DNA of 64,000 bases, from positions 288,814,140 through 288,878,139 of the forward strand of contig CM046875.1 of NCBI GenBank assembly GCA_025667525.1. Reading direction: 5' to 3'. This DNA is from Glebionis coronaria (Eukaryota; Streptophyta; Magnoliopsida; Asterales; Asteraceae). Made by a program: the position numbers and the translations under genes. The notes under the pieces were generated by a model, which was not told the DNA's origin, did no database searches, and saw only the letters and a list, made by a program, of their open reading frames with translations. Shown here in pieces: positions 59,901-64,000 of the stretch (the stretch's first letter is position 1; every line of letters starts with the position of its first letter).

Positions 59901-60390
59901 TACTCCTCGATTCTAGTTTCCTCGATTTGCGTGCCCTCAGGTCGTTTTACGAAAAACGTTTTTATAAATTATGAATCAACGTCACAAAACGAATCTAATA
60001 AAAATTGTTTCATCAAAAACGGAGTTCAAAAACGTAAATACGTAATCCTAGGGTTTCCGGTTTAGTCGTAAAGGACGTTAAAACAAAATCGTAAGTCCTA
60101 ATCTCTTCTCGTAAATTTGTGAGTTTATGAACCAACACAAATGTAAAACTCCAAAATAATATTCACGGATAAATTTATTTTCTGAAATGTCAGACTGTCA
60201 CCAAAGATGGTGTATGTAAACGTAAGCACGTAACGTAGAATCCTCCGGTTTAAACGTAGTCGATGCTACTTCAAGACGTAAATCCAAATTACTTCCCAAA
60301 AATAAGTGAGTTCATATTGTAACATTAAAATAATGTTTTCAATTAAATATTGAGAATAAAATATCAACCATAAATTGACGGATTGTCACA
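56963..60390 (-). repeat. I 3' LTR
   Basis: A 3,428-bp segment with ends TGTAACACC...GTCACA in plus reading. No gene is recognised inside; ORFs such as 58831-59061 and 59847-60065 are short and unsupported. No partner LTR is in the window, so the ends rest on the TG/CA termini, the J breakpoint and the adjacent purine tract. Confidence 0.7.
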
Positions 60391-60412
60391 GCATTTACCC
60401 CTAAACAGGATC
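60391..60412 (-). promoter_or_regulatory. I polypurine-like tract
   Basis: The minus strand reads gtttaggggtaaatgc just before the LTR. A 17-bp exact copy of this phrase also lies at 62278-62294. Confidence 0.5.
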
Positions 60413-60429
60413 TTTGTCCTCAATGATCA

Positions 60430-61570
60430 TCTTACTACTCGCTTCTTATAGAGTTAAAGCCATGTGGGTATTTCCTCCACGTTCGGTCTTTTCTCACAAG
60501 TGCAATTCATTACAATACGCGAGTTCTATCAAACATAACTACGGGAATAAGATCAGGCTTAATGTTGACTTACTTTCTCTATCCATGATGTTCACGGGTT
60601 TTTGATGAATGCAACTTTTTCGCCGATCTAAGCTTTACTAAGAACAATCAGATTTTCACTTGATAGATATTCCATCAAGTTCGATTTACGAAACATAATT
60701 CACGCAGTTCTTGAAGTCCTAGGGTAGATCCAGCTTATATGCCTTTCAAACCAATCTTTTACATCATCTCAATGGTCCCATACAACGGGGACTTATATCC
60801 CATGATTTGTCAGATCATGAATTCATTTTTCCAAGTTTAAAAATTGTGACATAACTTCGCTACCCATTTGGCACTTCAAGATCTACATTTCACATTCACA
60901 TAACCTCTTGCCCACTACCGGCTGTTAATAATCAGATCCTAATTTCAACAATCATTTCAGATCTCGCGGGTCGGGTATTTTGTAAGGTTAGGTTCGCCAT
61001 CATAGGAAACCTTAAACCTAAAAGACATGTCCAACTCACAATGGGTGTATGTCGGGTGTCTTCATCTCAACTCCTACTTACAGATGCTCTAATATTTAGA
61101 TCCTAACAAGATTCGATCTTAATCCTAATACGATGATTTTCAATGGTAATCCTTCCAAAGGAAATCGATTATACGATTTATTACCAAAGGTCATTCATTC
61201 AAACATAAAATAGCACTTATATTTCTTTGTATCGTTACTTTACCTCGTCCCTTCGATTGGGGTGGTACATAGTACTCTCATCAAGATTCGTTCACAATGA
61301 CTTCTGAGCAAATCTCTAGAATTTCGATGCGAAGCGAGGATCTTGATAAAGATGTTCGATACAGGCACACTATGTTTACATAACTCTTTTGCATTTATCA
61401 TTAACGGGAATGATATTAGCAGATTTGGTCAGTCTGTCGACGATGACTCAAATCGAATCAAATTCAGATGATGACCTTTGCAATAGCTAGACGTTTACTA
61501 ATGTATGAGGCGATGTCTGCCTTCATAATTGCCATCAGTATAACTTCTTCAGACAAGGATACTTTTAGTC
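60430..61570 (-). pseudogene. I integrase remnant
   Basis: In changing frames on the minus strand I can read a zinc-finger-side phrase (KADIASYISK, about 61505-61545), the core VIVDRLTKSA (about 61420-61450), the second-Asp region (KDPRF-like, about 61325-61355), a C-terminal KAYKLDLP (about 60735-60760) and VNIMDRE (about 60575-60600). The order and spacing match Tekay/Del integrases. Stops occur throughout. A chromodomain is expected after these but is too decayed to identify. Confidence 0.7.
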
Positions 61571-62589
61571 ATAAATGATAGAAATAGAATACTTATACTT
61601 ACAAATTCCAACATAACTATGTCCCACAATCCTTTATATTTAGACAATCACAAGTGGTCTATAAAACATTTAACGCCATCGGCTTTTTAATTCTAATGGT
61701 TCACATTAGCCGCGAACCCCCTTTTATTATCCATATTATCCTTTTTACAAACATCGTTTATTTTTAAATTGTTCGGCAATTTATTTTGCACCTTTATTAT
61801 TAAGGAACATGTCCTAATTGGTTCTTTATCTTTTATACATAATGTGTCAATAATTACGTTCACTTTTGGTGAAATAAATATCATAACCGTATATATTCAA
61901 GATTCTTTCTAGATATTTTCTAAGTTTCAGTTTAGTTTCAGCTATCATTTTTATCCGTTTTACTCAATCTGACGTTTAAAGCGTTGATAATTATTACAAT
62001 TAATTAAATAAATATTTAATTTTTATGAAATGTAAACACTAAAAGTTTTTTTTTTCTCATTTGTCCAATTATATAAAGGTGTTCAAAATAAAATTTGAAT
62101 TTAATTAACACGATTTTTGAAAATGATTATTAAGATTCGTAAATGTTTGAAAAATCTTTGGTTACACTTTGGTCAAAATTTTCTTATTTGAAGAGCAAAA
62201 ATTGTCGTCTCAAATTTCAAGTCATAAGTTATATAGTTTCCTCAATTCTTCTTAGGTTGTCTAGAAGTATACACAAACATTTACCCCTAAACAGAAGTTT
62301 AGTTAAATGGTTTGTGTATATGGGAATAATCCCTTAAAATCCTTTGTTAAAACATTTGTCAAAATATATTTCCATTTCTTTTTGGTAAAATCCAAAGTCT
62401 TAAAAGGGCTCTTAGTTTTTAAAGAGTCAATGTATATTCCATTATCTATTAATCACACGGTTAAATCATGTAAAGGTTTAAGTCTTTAATCTCATGTTAT
62501 GTATTCAAGGTACAAGTTTTCGTTGTTCGGCCAATTCAGGGCAAACTATAAATAATTATTAACTTATTCGTATTCTTATAAACAAACAA
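61571..62589 (-). other. I region between RT and integrase remnants
   Basis: RNase H is expected here from the element's order, but I cannot recognise it in any frame. The region is AT-rich and contains the duplicated PPT-like 17-mer at 62278-62294. Confidence 0.5.
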
Positions 62590-63180
62590 ATGGTCCTTAA
62601 TGATCACGAGCATGAGTTTATCAAATTACAGCCTACACACGTGATTCACCAAATTTATGAATACTACATGTGCATTGTCAATCCAAACGACATCACGTGA
62701 AACTCATAACGTTCATTACAAGTATCGGATGTAGTGATTGGAATAGATAATCCTTTTCGCAGATGCGAAGTGGATGATAACCCTGCTGAGGATCAAAAAC
62801 CTTGTAAATGATCGAATAAGTCTTCCATTTCGAGTTATGGATATCGTTTTCGATTGTCAATTTACTCAGTTCACAGTAATCTATAAATATAAGGAATGAT
62901 AACACCATAGCTCTTTATGTTGACGAGCTCGGTAGAATAAAATCTTTCTCCGATAACTCTCTCAGTTGTACGGTAATTCCTTAAATTCAGATGGTGCTGA
63001 CGTATAGTGCACACGCCACAGGTGCAGCACCGGGAATATAATCAATACCAATTTCAACTTGTCTTAATGGCGGAAGTCTAGGTAATTCATCAACAAATAC
63101 TTACTAAAGTTTCAGATAGCAGAAACATCTTTTAATAAATTCGTATTAGGTTCTTTCTAGATTATAATGTCTATGACTAG
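62590..63180 (-). pseudogene. I reverse transcriptase remnant
   Basis: Minus-strand fragments include [25 protein letters not shown] sequence (about 63045-63110), IDYCELSKLTIEND (about 62845-62885), DPQQGYHPLRICEKDYLF (about 62750-62800) and FINLVNHVC (about 62645-62670). This is the RT order of chromovirus Gypsy elements. The position of the catalytic FIDD motif reads DHLF, so the active site is lost. Confidence 0.72.
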
Positions 63181-64000
63181 TTCACAACCATTCACGGTAT
63201 AATTTCAAGTCTAAATACAGGATATGGTCATCCATCAAGAATTATTTAGATCACTTTGGATAATCAACATCTTATCTTTTCGGGAAATTCTACTCGAGTT
63301 CCCATCAATTAAGACAATGTCGTCATGTCATAATCAATCAATCCATTCTACGGGCACTATCAACTTTCCAGTTGCATTGCCGTCGATAAGATGTGAACTT
63401 CTCAAAAGACTAATAATAATTCTCAATCCTTCCACCAATTCAAGGATATATGGAGACACGACTACTATTAAAAGAGTAAGGTTAACGCATAATCTACGCG
63501 AGTGAATTTTAAATCAGATACAGATGAAAACATTCAACGAATATGAATATATCCCCTGTTTTCATAATTTGAGTACGCATTCGAAAGCTCCTCGGATGGT
63601 TACCCAGGTCATTCAAATGAAATTAAATCATAAGAAATGATAAGAACGTCAATACATCCAGTCGGGTATCAACACTTGGTAATCAAATACTTTTCCTAAG
63701 AATCTCACTACGAGAGAATTGGACAAGAAAGGATTGTCAATTGTCAAATAAGACAATTTCCACAGATGAGTAAATTCAACTCAGAAGATTAGATGCTACA
63801 GGCACATATGTAGGTGTCCCTAACACTATGTCCCTATTTTTCACTTCTTGCAGATCTCATAAAATTTAATCTTTCACAATCTTCAAAGAGAATGTAGGGT
63901 TTATTCATTAGTTTTTTTTTATGGTGACTACTAATCAGCCTTGCATAGTCCATTCCAAATTGTATGTAGGCGCGCAACTATATACAATTTCAAGATTAAC
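63181..64000 (-). pseudogene. I protease-side remnant
   Basis: The minus strand at about 63215-63360 gives WIDxLxxHDDIV, then LIIQSD and ISCI spaced as in Tekay protease regions (GMDWL..., ISC). Support is weak and the frame is broken. From 63500 to the end I recognise nothing. Confidence 0.4.

Larger units (their letters stand above)
56963..64000 (-). mobile_element. Element I: decayed Tekay/Del-type chromovirus, partial
   Basis: On the minus strand an LTR (56963-60390) follows remnants of protease, RT and integrase that run to the window end in the right order for a Gypsy element. It is inserted in J's LTR; the base pairs before it are acaca. The other LTR and any gag lie beyond 64000. Many frame breaks indicate an old element or an old copy mobilised in trans. 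Confidence 0.8.

Noticed and set aside
58831..60065. Short ORFs in the I LTR as host genes
   Set aside because: Under 80 codons, no domain, AT-rich LTR context.

Overview
This 64 kb window looks like intergenic heterochromatin from a large plant genome. I find no host gene, tRNA or rRNA. Essentially every base can be assigned to LTR retrotransposons nested inside one another. From memory, the polyprotein styles (Athila-type Gypsy with Asn-rich Gag starts, and a Ty1/copia element with two zinc knuckles and a large extra 3' ORF) are typical of Asteraceae, so a composite-family plant is my best guess. That is an inference, not something the sequence proves.

Layout, using labels of my own. F is the base element: an Athila-like Gypsy on + of which only the polypurine tract and part of the 3' LTR (37544-39217) are in the window. 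Three insertions interrupt F. (1) Copia E (+, 3471-7192) sits about 20 bp upstream of F's 3' LTR. E itself is interrupted in pol by Athila-like D (+, 1-3470). (2) Composite B (-, 7199-37538) is an Athila-like element lacking RT, RNase H and integrase. It has the form LTR-internal-LTR-internal-LTR and is flanked as a whole by the 5-bp duplication gtgag. B carries Athila A (+, 11925-23266, TSD catag) and a 4.0-kb element without recognisable coding capacity, G (+, 24971-28992, TSD agtag). (3) J (-, from 39218, running off the right end) is a large LTR element without recognisable gag or pol, inserted in F's LTR. J carries copia H (+, 44007-56105, TSD ctagg). J's second LTR is cut by a decayed Tekay/Del-type chromovirus, I (-, from 56963, running off the right end).

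Function. A has gag, protease, RT, RNase H and a complete-looking DD35E integrase, but it carries premature stops, a frameshift and an in-frame RT deletion. H is the youngest insertion dated here (3 differences between its 465-bp LTRs), yet its gag and pol hold about seven stops and a frameshift. H also has a third reading unit of about 1,040 codons downstream of pol, and a candidate 55-nt GT-AG intron exactly where the Gag frame must switch to the Pol frame. B, G and J appear to be parasites that would need enzymes from autonomous relatives.

The most notable points are the fully resolved nest, the triple-LTR composite with a single TSD, LTR ends of TA...TA instead of TG...CA in B, arrays of short CGAT-core motifs inside the Athila-type LTRs and again in G, a 30-bp templated filler at a gag deletion, the candidate gag/pol intron, and the third ORF of H.
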